A stretch of DNA of 64,000 nucleotides from Bacteroidia bacterium. Its GTDB lineage: Bacteria; Bacteroidota; Bacteroidia; Cytophagales; Cyclobacteriaceae. Below, in pieces: positions 32,935 through 41,732 of the stretch. Location of the stretch: positions 225,953 to 289,952 of the forward strand of contig JAUILA010000002.1 in NCBI GenBank assembly GCA_030432655.1, read 5' to 3'. The first letter of the stretch is position 1. The number at the start of each line of letters is the position of its first letter. Made by a program: the position numbers and the translations under genes. Under the pieces are notes generated by a model. It worked only from the letters and a program-made list of their open reading frames with translations. It was not told the origin of the DNA and ran no database searches.

Positions 32935-35916
32935 CTACATCTGGCTTCGGTTATTCTCGTAGATCTGCATCCCGCGGTTGTACCCGTCAGTGAATTTTTC
33001 AGCCAGCTCTTCTTCACCGTTCATGAGCATCGTACGTTGCAGTTCGTTCAGAATAATGATATTTTTCTGTAACTCAAATCCGGAATCCATGCCGCCACTT
33101 TGCAGGAAAGTGATCATTTCGATGGCCCGGTTCCCGATGATTTCAGCAATTTCCCTGGCCTTTTCTCCCTCATCGACCATGTATAAAAGTGCCACGGTTC
33201 GGCTGGCGGTATAATCGTAAGGGACCGCCTCATCCGGCATCCTTTCCAGCATATACATCAGGGCATTACGTGCCTTCTCCGTTTTTCCTTCGTTGATAAG
33301 TGCCGCGGATAACGAATTGAAGCTACTCCGGTGGTTCAGAACAAAATTCCTGTAATCTTCCGTATAATAAACATTCGGGTTATCCAGCTCCCTGAACTGG
33401 AACTTCTCCATCATGTTGGTATACATGGTTTCGGTGTCAACAAATTCTGCCTGCGGTTGAGGGTTTTCAATAGGGAGAATGCGATAGGCATTGCCCTGCT
33501 GAATGGCGTACCTGTCCAGGTCAATGTTGATTTGTTCCTTGGAGGTGTTGTTCAGGTAGATAGGCCTCGACCAGTCAGTGGTCGCCAGAATATCCAGGAT
33601 GGCCAGGTCTTTCTTTTCAAGCCCGCCCCGGCCCTGTTTCATGGAGATCACCATCCGGTCAACGATCAGACTGTCCATACCAGGAGGCACAATTCCGAGA
33701 CCTTTTACTTTTTCCTTGTCAATTGGAAGAATAAAGGTACGGCTGGGCACTACGTTGGCAGAGGCATACACCCTCAGACGTTCGTCATTCTCCTTCAACA
33801 AATTAATGTACTGTCGAAGGTCAATGGAATTCAGGTTAAATTCCTCGTACAGTGGCAGGTAGTCATTCGGGCCGCCTGACTCATAGTTTTTGAGTGTCAG
33901 TGTAAATGGAAATGGTTCCGATTCATATACCTGCCGCATCATCTGCTCAATATACCAGTCTGTGTTGAAGTAGGACAGAACCACTACACGAGCATCGGTC
34001 CGGAATTCCTCAACATCCTGTACGTACCACAACGGGAAAGTATCATTGTCTCCGCCGGTGAAAAGGATCGCATTCTCGGCAGTTGACGACAGGAAGTTTT
34101 TGGCTGAATCCACGGAAAAATAACGGTTAGACCGGTCATGGTCGTCCCATCCCTGTTGTGCCATGATCACCGGTCCGCTCAGGCAGACAAGTGTGGCTGC
34201 AATGGCTCCTGTCTTTGCCGATAAAGCCCTTTTCAATACATCTGCCAGGAGCAGCACACTAAACCCAATCCAGATGGCAAAAGCGTAGAACGAGCCCACA
34301 TAAATATAATCTCTTTCACGCGGTTCGATCGGGGGTGAATTCAGGTACAGGATCAGGGCAATGCCTGTCAGGAAGAATAACATCCCCACAAATGCGAATC
34401 CGTGCAGGTCCTTTTTATACTGAAAGATAAGTCCGGCGATACCCAGTATCAGCGGGATCATAAAATAATTATTTCTTCCTTTATTCTCCGCGATTTCAGC
34501 CGGCACATCCTCAAATGCTTCCAATGGTGACATCCAGCTGGCGTCCTGAATGTCACTTTGTCTTCCTGCGAAATTCCACATAAAGTAACGCCAGTACATC
34601 CAGCCCAGCTGATGCTTGAACATGAATGTCAGGTTATCCGTAAAGGACGGCACTTCACCCGGGCGCAAGCCGGTCACCTGCCTGTACTTTTGTACATGCG
34701 GAGGTGATTCACTGTACATTCTTGGTAAGATTGTCGACTCCTTAGGGTCGTATTCGTATTCCACTTTCCGGTCAACGATTTCGTATTTGTCTGCTCCTTT
34801 GACATAAACCGCCTCGCCTTCTTTTGTAATAGCACGTCCCGTCTCATCACGGAGGACATCCGCCGTGTAGTATTTTCCATAAAACAGCGGACGGCTGCCG
34901 TACTGCTCGCGTTTCAGATATTTAACGAAAGTGATCACGTTTTCCGGATTGTTTTCATCAATCGGCGGATCGTAATTTGAACGGATCACAATGATCGCGT
35001 AGGAAGAATACCCGATAAGAATAAACGTCAGCCCCAGCAGCATGGTATTGAGCATGACCTTGTTGTTGGCGATTGACCAGCGGATTCCCCAGACAAGTCC
35101 GGCGATGATGAGCAAAGCGAAGAAAATCGCTCCCGATCCAAAGGGTAGTCCCAGGCTGTTTACAAAGAAAATCTCAAAGTACCCTGCGACGGATGGCAGT
35201 CCCGGGATGATCATATTATTGATCAGGATAACTATGAAACCGCTGATGGCCAGGGTAATGATAATGCCTTTAGCGGAGGGTTTGTATTTTTTGAAGTAAT
35301 AGATCAGACCCAGGGCAGGTATTGTCACCAGGTTGAGAAGGTGAACCCCGATGGACAATCCCATCATATAGGCAATGAGGATAAGCCAGCGATTGGCCCG
35401 GGACTCGTCGGTCATGAGATCCCACTTCAGCATGGCCCAGACAACAAATGCAGTAAAGAAGCTGGACATGGCATATACCTCTGCTTCTACAGCAGAAAAC
35501 CAGAAGGAATCCGAAAATGTGTAGGACAATGCACCTACTGCACTGGCGCCCAGTATGGCAAGTGAATTGGGCAGGCTAACCTGTTCGCCGGGACGAATTC
35601 CCAGTATTTTACGGGCAAGCATGGATATGGTCCAGAAAAGAAACAGGATGGTAAAGCCACTGCTGAGCACACTGGCAATATTGACCCAAAACCCGACTTG
35701 TTCGCCGTCTCCGAAGGAAAGAAGGGAAAACAGGCGACCCACCAACAGATAAAAAGGAGCGCCCGGAGGGTGAGGAACCATCAAACGGTAAGAAACCGCG
35801 ATAAATTCTCCGGCGTCCCAGTAGCTGGCCACTTCTTCCACGGTCAAAAAGTAGACAAGCGTTGCGATCCCGAAAATGATCCAGCCGGTAATATTATTGA
35901 GTTTGCGGAATTCCAT
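32935..35916 (-). CDS. DUF2723 family large membrane protein (putative GT-C O-mannosyltransferase)
   Basis: Polytopic protein of 993 residues. The N-terminal region has the DUF2723 hallmark YWDAGEFIAVSYRLMVPHPPGAPFY split across residues 31-55, including the Asp-Glu pair typical of GT-C enzymes, followed by about ten membrane helices up to residue 600. The remaining 390 residues are soluble and periplasmic, ending in a helical TPR-like part. The family includes human TMEM260, shown to be an O-mannosyltransferase, so protein or lipid O-mannosylation is a reasonable inference. manC upstream could supply the sugar. Actual substrates are unknown here. Confidence 0.85.
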   Translation of the reverse strand: MEFRKLNNITGWIIFGIATLVYFLTVEEVASYWDAGEFIAVSYRLMVPHPPGAPFYLLVGRLFSLLSFGDGEQVGFWVNIASVLSSGFTILFLFWTISMLARKILGIRPGEQVSLPNSLAILGASAVGALSYTFSDSFWFSAVEAEVYAMSSFFTAFVVWAMLKWDLMTDESRANRWLILIAYMMGLSIGVHLLNLVTIPALGLIYYFKKYKPSAKGIIITLAISGFIVILINNMIIPGLPSVAGYFEIFFVNSLGLPFGSGAIFFALLIIAGLVWGIRWSIANNKVMLNTMLLGLTFILIGYSSYAIIVIRSNYDPPIDENNPENVITFVKYLKREQYGSRPLFYGKYYTADVLRDETGRAITKEGEAVYVKGADKYEIVDRKVEYEYDPKESTILPRMYSESPPHVQKYRQVTGLRPGEVPSFTDNLTFMFKHQLGWMYWRYFMWNFAGRQSDIQDASWMSPLEAFEDVPAEIAENKGRNNYFMIPLILGIAGLIFQYKKDLHGFAFVGMLFFLTGIALILYLNSPPIEPRERDYIYVGSFYAFAIWIGFSVLLLADVLKRALSAKTGAIAATLVCLSGPVIMAQQGWDDHDRSNRYFSVDSAKNFLSSTAENAILFTGGDNDTFPLWYVQDVEEFRTDARVVVLSYFNTDWYIEQMMRQVYESEPFPFTLTLKNYESGGPNDYLPLYEEFNLNSIDLRQYINLLKENDERLRVYASANVVPSRTFILPIDKEKVKGLGIVPPGMDSLIVDRMVISMKQGRGGLEKKDLAILDILATTDWSRPIYLNNTSKEQINIDLDRYAIQQGNAYRILPIENPQPQAEFVDTETMYTNMMEKFQFRELDNPNVYYTEDYRNFVLNHRSSFNSLSAALINEGKTEKARNALMYMLERMPDEAVPYDYTASRTVALLYMVDEGEKAREIAEIIGNRAIEMITFLQSGGMDSGFELQKNIIILNELQRTMLMNGEEELAEKFTDGYNRGMQIYENNRSQM

Positions 35917-36040
35917 TAGAAAATATAATTGTCCAAATAAGACGCGAAATTAAGGAAAATATTTCACCTGACTGCCCATCCGGTACAGCTATTAAATGAT
36001 TACGTAATAAAAGGTCATTTAGTGTGATTTCCGGAGAAAA

Positions 36041-36682
36041 CTATGCTGTGGGTTTGTAAATCCCAATATAATAAAGCAGCCAGATAAGAAAGGGTACTAC
36101 GTAAAAGACAGACGTGATGGCGGCCGGGATCCATTTTTGACGGCGGATGGAGAGGTGGAGAAGGTAATACAAACCAAACCAGTAGACTACTTCGAAAATG
36201 TTAAGCGCCTTCAGGGGATAGATCCAGCTTTGATCAATTTGACGGGCATCGGTCAGGAGGATCAGTGAAAATGGGTAGTATATATTTATTTCAAACAGGG
36301 TCACATCCTGGGAGAGGAACAGGAAATGAAGGATTTTGTAGATTTCCGGGATAAGAAAAATGAATTCGGCCACCAGGGCAATCTGGAAACATCTGCCGTA
36401 TGAGATATTGTGTCCGAACAGGAAACAGCCTGTCCATAGCAGCAGGGCGATGATCATGAATTTCCACAGATACACAACCGGGATGGTAGCATATTGCAGT
36501 GCTGCCAGCATTTTGAGTACGCCTGCCTCTCCCTGCAGTTCAAGTACCTCGAAGGCGGCTGTACCTGCTTCGAGAAAAGACTTTTTCATCAGCAGAAGAA
36601 AAAAAGTAATGGTACAAAGAAGGATGAAAAGCAGCCACCGATTTGTAGTCAGGGCATCTTTCGAAAAAGACTGTAGCGACAT
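36041..36682 (-). CDS. Polytopic membrane protein of unknown function
   Basis: Protein of 213 residues with about five hydrophobic helices (WLLFILLCTITFFLLL, ATIPVVYLWKFMIIALLLW, IALVAEFIFLIPEIY, LNIFEVVYWFGLYYLL, FYVVPFLIWLLYYIGIY). The arrangement recalls small Yip1-like membrane proteins, but no motif confirms this. It appears to be a single-gene unit between the DUF2723 gene and a divergent TPR gene. Confidence 0.7.
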   Translation of the reverse strand: MSLQSFSKDALTTNRWLLFILLCTITFFLLLMKKSFLEAGTAAFEVLELQGEAGVLKMLAALQYATIPVVYLWKFMIIALLLWTGCFLFGHNISYGRCFQIALVAEFIFLIPEIYKILHFLFLSQDVTLFEINIYYPFSLILLTDARQIDQSWIYPLKALNIFEVVYWFGLYYLLHLSIRRQKWIPAAITSVFYVVPFLIWLLYYIGIYKPTA

Positions 36683-36758
36683 TTTGTAAAGATAGTAAGA
36701 AGGCCCAATTTCATTACGCCAGTGCCCATCCTGATGAACCTTTTATCCGTAAAAGGTA

Positions 36759-36785
36759 TTGATTACTGACAATACTGTAGATTTG
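36759..36785 (+). promoter_or_regulatory. Bacteroidota promoter (TTG-N16-TAGATTTG), nearly leaderless
   Basis: TTG at 36759-36761 and TAGATTTG at 36778-36785 are 16 bases apart. The ATG of the following gene begins only six bases after the box, so transcription would start at or very near the start codon. Confidence 0.55.
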
Positions 36786-36790
36786 CAACT

Positions 36791-37984
36791 ATGAGAAGAG
36801 GAATGGTATGGCTTATCCTGACCCTGCTTGCCTTGCAGGCATTCGGTCAGGATGAAATGACCGATACTACTGGTGTGACAGCCAGCGGACAGGTGATCCT
36901 GATCGCTGATATGCAGATGCAGATTGATGTAAACCAGTCAATGAATGATCTGTATAATTTTAAGTTTGCCCGTGCCGAACAGCAATTTGAGTACCTGAAA
37001 TTCAAGTATGCCTGGCATCCGCTTCCTTATTTTCTTCTTGGGCTGAGCGAATGGTGGAAAATCATGCCGGACCTGTCTGATGAAACCCACGACGCCACCT
37101 TTCTTGCTTATATGGATACGGTGATCATGCGTTCTGAAAGGATGTACGAAATCCCGGAGCGGCGTGTGGAGGCAGCCTTTTTCTTGGCGGCCGCCTATGG
37201 TTTCCAGGGGCGATTATACAGCAGTGAAGAACGTAAGAACTGGCGTAAGGCAGCTGTGGTGGGGAAGAATGCCCTGAAATACATGTCGGAAATTCGTGGC
37301 AAGGATGAAGTGAGCGTCGAGCTGTTGTTTGGCGAAGGATTATATAACTATTTCTCGGTTTGGGTGGGGGAGAATTATTTTCTGCTGAAGCCGGTGGTCG
37401 CGCTATTCCCGAAAGGAGACAAGGAACTGGGGATTGAACAACTCAGGGAGGTTTCCTACAATGCATTCTATACCAGGACAGAGGCCATGGTCTTTCTTAT
37501 GCGCATTCTCAATAGTTATGAAAATGATGCGGCAGGCGCCTTTTACATTTCTGAGTATTTGCATCAGACCTATCCTGACAATCCTTATTTTCATCGTTAT
37601 TACGCACGAATGCTTTATTCCATGGGCCGTTTTTCCCGTGCACGGCCGGAATGTGAGGAAATTCTTGAGCGGATTGACAACGGAATGATTGGGTACGAAG
37701 CGACCAGCGGCAGGTATGCCGCTTTCTTCCTTGGGCAGATATATGAGAATATGCGCGAATATGATAACGCGAAGAAGTATTATGAGAGGACGGTGGAATT
37801 TGCCCGTGAAATCGGGGCAGATGATTCCGGATATTATCACTATTCCCTGCTGGCGCTCGGCGATATCGCGATGAGAAAGGGTGAAAAGGATGTGGCTAAG
37901 GACTATTATCAACTGGTTAAAAAAGAGGCTCAGCGCAAAGACCGGGTTCATGAACTTGCCCGCAACCGGTTGAGGGACTTGTAA
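36791..37984 (+). CDS. Exported tetratricopeptide-repeat-like protein
   Basis: Protein of 397 residues with a signal peptide ending near LQAFGQDE. Helical repeats run through the mature part; the clearest TPR-like units are near residues 265-300 (YARMLYSMGRFSRARPECEEIL), 310-340 (FLGQIYENMREYDNAKKYYERTV) and 345-385. A conserved central region PLPYFLLGLSEWWK is seen in related Bacteroidota proteins. A periplasmic scaffold role is likely; its partner is unknown. Confidence 0.8.
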   Translation: MRRGMVWLILTLLALQAFGQDEMTDTTGVTASGQVILIADMQMQIDVNQSMNDLYNFKFARAEQQFEYLKFKYAWHPLPYFLLGLSEWWKIMPDLSDETHDATFLAYMDTVIMRSERMYEIPERRVEAAFFLAAAYGFQGRLYSSEERKNWRKAAVVGKNALKYMSEIRGKDEVSVELLFGEGLYNYFSVWVGENYFLLKPVVALFPKGDKELGIEQLREVSYNAFYTRTEAMVFLMRILNSYENDAAGAFYISEYLHQTYPDNPYFHRYYARMLYSMGRFSRARPECEEILERIDNGMIGYEATSGRYAAFFLGQIYENMREYDNAKKYYERTVEFAREIGADDSGYYHYSLLALGDIAMRKGEKDVAKDYYQLVKKEAQRKDRVHELARNRLRDL

Positions 37985-39064
37985 TTAATCGATAAAAAGA
38001 TTCATAAATTTTTCTTTCACTGAGTCGGAAGAAAATTCTCGTTCAATTTTTTTTCTTGCTGCTTTGCCAAGGGTTGTTCTCAATGTATTGTCAGCAAGTA
38101 GTTTTAGAAGTGCTGCTGACCATTCTTCATCTGAATTGCATAAATAACCTGTGCAACCTTCGTCTATAATCTTTCGATTCATCCCTACGTCGGAGGCAAC
38201 CGAAGGAATCCCGACAGCACCATATTGAATAAGTTTAAATCCACACTTACCTTTAGTCCAGGGATCATCAGGAAGAGGCATGATTCCAATATCCATTTCA
38301 GCCAATCTCCGTGACTCATTTTCCCGGGACCACGGGATAAATTTAATCCATGGCTTCTTATAACCAGGATCAGTATCCGCCATGACCGCCAAAGTGAATG
38401 CATTGAGGTTCCGGATTTTTTCGAGTAATGGAACCAGGCTCTTCAGGTAGACCAGTGTGGTGGATGATCCTGTCCAACCTATCACCGGTGGGGTATTCTG
38501 TCTTGATTTATTAAGCGGTTTATGAACACTGGTATTTACAATCGTAGGTATAATGCGTACATTTTGGCTGTACTGTGAAGCAAATTCAGCAAGATAATCA
38601 TTGCCACAGGAAGTCCGGAAACTCCAACCACAAATTCGGGCTACTTTCGATTTCCATTTTAATTTTTCCCGGAGGCCCGATTCATGCGGGTCGGGTAACC
38701 AGATCGCATCATCGAAATCATAAATAATCTTTCGTTTCAATATACGGGCAATGAAAAATTCCACCCACGGGGGACCGATGGGTGTTGTTTCACGATGTAT
38801 AAAAACGAAATCTGCTTTAAAGCATTTAAAGATATGCTGACACCTTCGTAAGAATCCCCAAAAAAGAACAATAGGAAGAAGCAGGTGATACTTTTTTGAA
38901 CGGATAAAATTATAACCTTTCTTTGAATAAAAAGTATGTATGTCAACCTGGTAGATCCTTTCCAATTCATCCAGGAAGAATTCAAATCTGAAACGCTGCG
39001 AAGGTGCTGTATTTAGTGCATAGGGAATTAAAAAAGTGATTCGCTTCATTTGGAAGTTATTCAT
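37985..39064 (-). CDS. Glycosyltransferase, GT4 type
   Basis: Protein of 359 residues (ATG at 39064; a second at 39049 starts exactly at MKRITFLIP and is also possible). The C-terminal Rossmann half has IGWTGSSTTLVYL and the nucleotide-sugar region KGKCGFKLIQYGAVGIPSVA. It opens the AT-rich glycan island and is the only member besides the 40451 gene on the minus strand. Donor and acceptor sugars cannot be told from sequence. Confidence 0.87.
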   Translation of the reverse strand: MNNFQMKRITFLIPYALNTAPSQRFRFEFFLDELERIYQVDIHTFYSKKGYNFIRSKKYHLLLPIVLFWGFLRRCQHIFKCFKADFVFIHRETTPIGPPWVEFFIARILKRKIIYDFDDAIWLPDPHESGLREKLKWKSKVARICGWSFRTSCGNDYLAEFASQYSQNVRIIPTIVNTSVHKPLNKSRQNTPPVIGWTGSSTTLVYLKSLVPLLEKIRNLNAFTLAVMADTDPGYKKPWIKFIPWSRENESRRLAEMDIGIMPLPDDPWTKGKCGFKLIQYGAVGIPSVASDVGMNRKIIDEGCTGYLCNSDEEWSAALLKLLADNTLRTTLGKAARKKIEREFSSDSVKEKFMNLFID

Positions 39065-39145
39065 TCCAAAAATAGGATATTTGGATCGATATTAAAGCGG
39101 ACTGACAGTTGGAATGAAACGAATAATTGCTAATTTTCTCTTGTA

Positions 39146-40474
39146 ATGGAGCTGAAGGATCTGATCGTAACACCTATATTTTTTATAATCATTCTGATCG
39201 GGGCCTACCTAATCCGTCCGTATGTCACAAATGACACCAACCGGAAATATTTCTTTCCAGCGCTGGTATTAAAGATGACCGCTGCCATTTTGCTGGGGTT
39301 TTTGTACCAGTTTTACTATAACGGAGGGGACACTTTTCTATATCATACAAATGGCAGTGCGATCATATACGAAGCGCTTCTGGAAGAACCTCTTGAAGGT
39401 CTTAAATTACTTTTTTCCAATGGAGACTGGGCGCTACTCAAATATAAATATGTATCAAGAATCAGATATTTTGGCGACCCAAGTTCATATGTGGTGGTGC
39501 AAATTGCAGCCATTTTTGATCTGTTTACTTTTGCCACCTACAGTGCGACTGCCTTGTTATTTGCTGTAATGAGTTTCAGTGGGTCCTGGTGCTTATATCA
39601 GTTTTTTCTGAAAAAATCGAACGCCAACCCATTTCTATTGGCTTTGTCAGTTCTGTTTATTCCATCGGTTATATTCTGGAGTTCTGGCATTCTAAAAGAT
39701 TCGCTGACCCTGGCTGCGGTTGGATGGTTTATGTACGCATTGAATAAAGCTGTTATTGAAAAACGTAACATTGGAAGCAACTGGGTACTGCTGGTGTTAA
39801 GCCTGTATTTATTGTACATGGTAAAAGTGTACATCCTGCTTTGTCTTGTGCCTTCTCTTTTGCTTTATCTCTTTATGAGTTATCTAAAGCAAATTAAACC
39901 GATTGTACTTAGAAATATCCTGACGCCGGTCATGATTGTCCTCGCAGCTTTTTCGGGTTATCTGGCTGTTAGAAACATTGTGGAGGAAGAATCGAAATAC
40001 TCACTCCAGAATATTGCTCAAACTGCCAAGATCACTGCCTATGACATCGCCTACTGGACCGGAAAAGACGCAGGTTCGACGTATACCTTGGGCGAACTTG
40101 ACGGAACATTTGAGAGTATGTTACGGCTTGCTCCGGAGGCTGTCAATGTAGCCCTATTCAGGCCATATCTTTGGGAAGTTAAGAACGTTTTTATGTTACT
40201 GTCGGCAATAGAGTCTTTGCTGATGTTTGTGCTTACCTTATTTATTCTTGTAAGATCCAGATTGTGGAAATTGCGGGTTATCTATAAAAATCCACTCCTG
40301 ATGTTCTGTCTGATATTCTCAATTGTTTTTGCATTCGGAGTAGGAATTTCCACTTTCAATTTCGGTACCTTGTCCAGGTACAGAATACCGTTGCTTCCTT
40401 TTTATCTGACGGCCATTGTTTTGCTTTTTGATAGTATCAGGAAAAACAATCTATACAAGCCGGCTGTAGACTGA
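39146..40474 (+). CDS. Polytopic membrane protein, candidate glycan polymerase or GT-C transferase
   Basis: Protein of 442 residues with about ten membrane helices and a loop after helix 2-3 reading YYNGGDTFLYHTNG, reminiscent of the acidic loops of GT-C enzymes. A larger extracytoplasmic loop lies near residues 285-330. Its setting among glycosyltransferases and a flippase suggests a Wzy-like polymerase or lipid-linked-sugar transferase, but no motif proves this. Its 3' end overlaps the convergent glycosyltransferase gene by 24 bases. Confidence 0.7.
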   Translation: MELKDLIVTPIFFIIILIGAYLIRPYVTNDTNRKYFFPALVLKMTAAILLGFLYQFYYNGGDTFLYHTNGSAIIYEALLEEPLEGLKLLFSNGDWALLKYKYVSRIRYFGDPSSYVVVQIAAIFDLFTFATYSATALLFAVMSFSGSWCLYQFFLKKSNANPFLLALSVLFIPSVIFWSSGILKDSLTLAAVGWFMYALNKAVIEKRNIGSNWVLLVLSLYLLYMVKVYILLCLVPSLLLYLFMSYLKQIKPIVLRNILTPVMIVLAAFSGYLAVRNIVEEESKYSLQNIAQTAKITAYDIAYWTGKDAGSTYTLGELDGTFESMLRLAPEAVNVALFRPYLWEVKNVFMLLSAIESLLMFVLTLFILVRSRLWKLRVIYKNPLLMFCLIFSIVFAFGVGISTFNFGTLSRYRIPLLPFYLTAIVLLFDSIRKNNLYKPAVD

Positions 40475-41635
40475 TTTGTATTTTTTCACAGCGTTCTCAA
40501 GATTGAAGTACTGAATCGCTTTGTTTCTTATATCCTCTTCAGACAGGTGGAGTACGTGATCAATATCTTTTGGATTACTGGTGATCACACCACTTCCGTC
40601 AATGAAGTCCGCCGTGAGGTCGCCGATCCCCTCGCTTAAAATTACTGCAATTCCTTTGGCCCATAGTTCACCAATTCTGGCAGGGGAGCAGGCTATTATT
40701 GAAAAAACATCTTTGAGGAACAGGATACTTACATCAAAGGCATTTAGCGCTTTATCGAGCTCTTGATGGGGAACGAAAAATACATGTATTCTTTCCGTAG
40801 AAATGTTGTATTTCCGGGCCTTGGCAATGATATCTTCTTTTTCATGAGGGGTGTAAAATATGAAATGCGCGTTCTCCTTAAAATTCAAAAGATCAGAATA
40901 AAAACAAAGCATGCGATCAAGGTCATACCACCCTCCAAGGGAACCAAGGTAACCCAGGCAGAATTCATCTTTTGGAATATTCAGTTCTTCCTTAGCCTTC
41001 GCTTTGTTCGAGGTATCGGCAATTGTGTAATCAGTAGTTTCAACAGAGCATGGGATTACTGTCATTAATTCTGCAGGTATTTTCCATTCCGAATTGATAA
41101 ATCGGGCGGAAGCTTCGGTGAGCGTTATGATGTGATCTGCATCCCGGATCAGCTTTTTTTCTATTATCTTGTAATAGTGATACAATAATTTATGTGCCGG
41201 ATTATTGAGCTGCCAAATTCCTTTGTCTTTGCGTTCATCTACCCAGAATCCACGAACGTCAAATAAATAGGGAATGTTAAGTCGTTTTTTTATCCGCTGT
41301 GCAACCTGTGCACTTACATAACTTCGGCAATGGATTAATTGGATTTCATACTCTTTACAAAGATTTTCAGCAGATTGACGAAAGACTTTAAGATCTCTGA
41401 ATTTCGAAATAAAGGGAGGAGAGGAGGTGAATTCTTCTGGATGCCATTTGACCGGAAAAGGTGCCAATTCTTGCCTGACAGCTTCACCGTTTTTTCTATA
41501 TCTATCCGGCTTTTCGAATGAAATGATGTGGTATTCATAGCCGTCTTTCGAAAGCTCTTTTATATAGGGAAGAATTTGAGATTTTCCGAGAGGGTCTGTG
41601 AGCCCATCATAGGAGAGGTATAGAATTTTCCTCAT
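40451..41635 (-). CDS. Glycosyltransferase, GT4 type
   Basis: Protein of 394 residues with the N-terminal YDGLTDPLGKSQILPYI motif of glycan-cluster GT4 enzymes. The acceptor-side region IQLIHCRSYVSAQVA comes next, then the donor domain LGYLGSLGGWYDLDRML and the SPARIGELWAKGIAVI segment, where the usual Glu-x7-Glu would lie. Transcribed divergently from the ABC flippase gene. Confidence 0.87.
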   Translation of the reverse strand: MRKILYLSYDGLTDPLGKSQILPYIKELSKDGYEYHIISFEKPDRYRKNGEAVRQELAPFPVKWHPEEFTSSPPFISKFRDLKVFRQSAENLCKEYEIQLIHCRSYVSAQVAQRIKKRLNIPYLFDVRGFWVDERKDKGIWQLNNPAHKLLYHYYKIIEKKLIRDADHIITLTEASARFINSEWKIPAELMTVIPCSVETTDYTIADTSNKAKAKEELNIPKDEFCLGYLGSLGGWYDLDRMLCFYSDLLNFKENAHFIFYTPHEKEDIIAKARKYNISTERIHVFFVPHQELDKALNAFDVSILFLKDVFSIIACSPARIGELWAKGIAVILSEGIGDLTADFIDGSGVITSNPKDIDHVLHLSEEDIRNKAIQYFNLENAVKKYKSVYSRLV

Positions 41636-41732
41636 AAAACAAATGTATAAACAATAAATTCGATAAACTCGGATAATCTATTCATATTTGAAAGGTTATT
41701 CAGGCCTTGCCGGGAATGCTTACAGCGTAGAC

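Noticed and set aside
41688..41732. TTG start of the ABC transporter
   Set aside because: The ATG at 41733 begins a more typical N-terminus.
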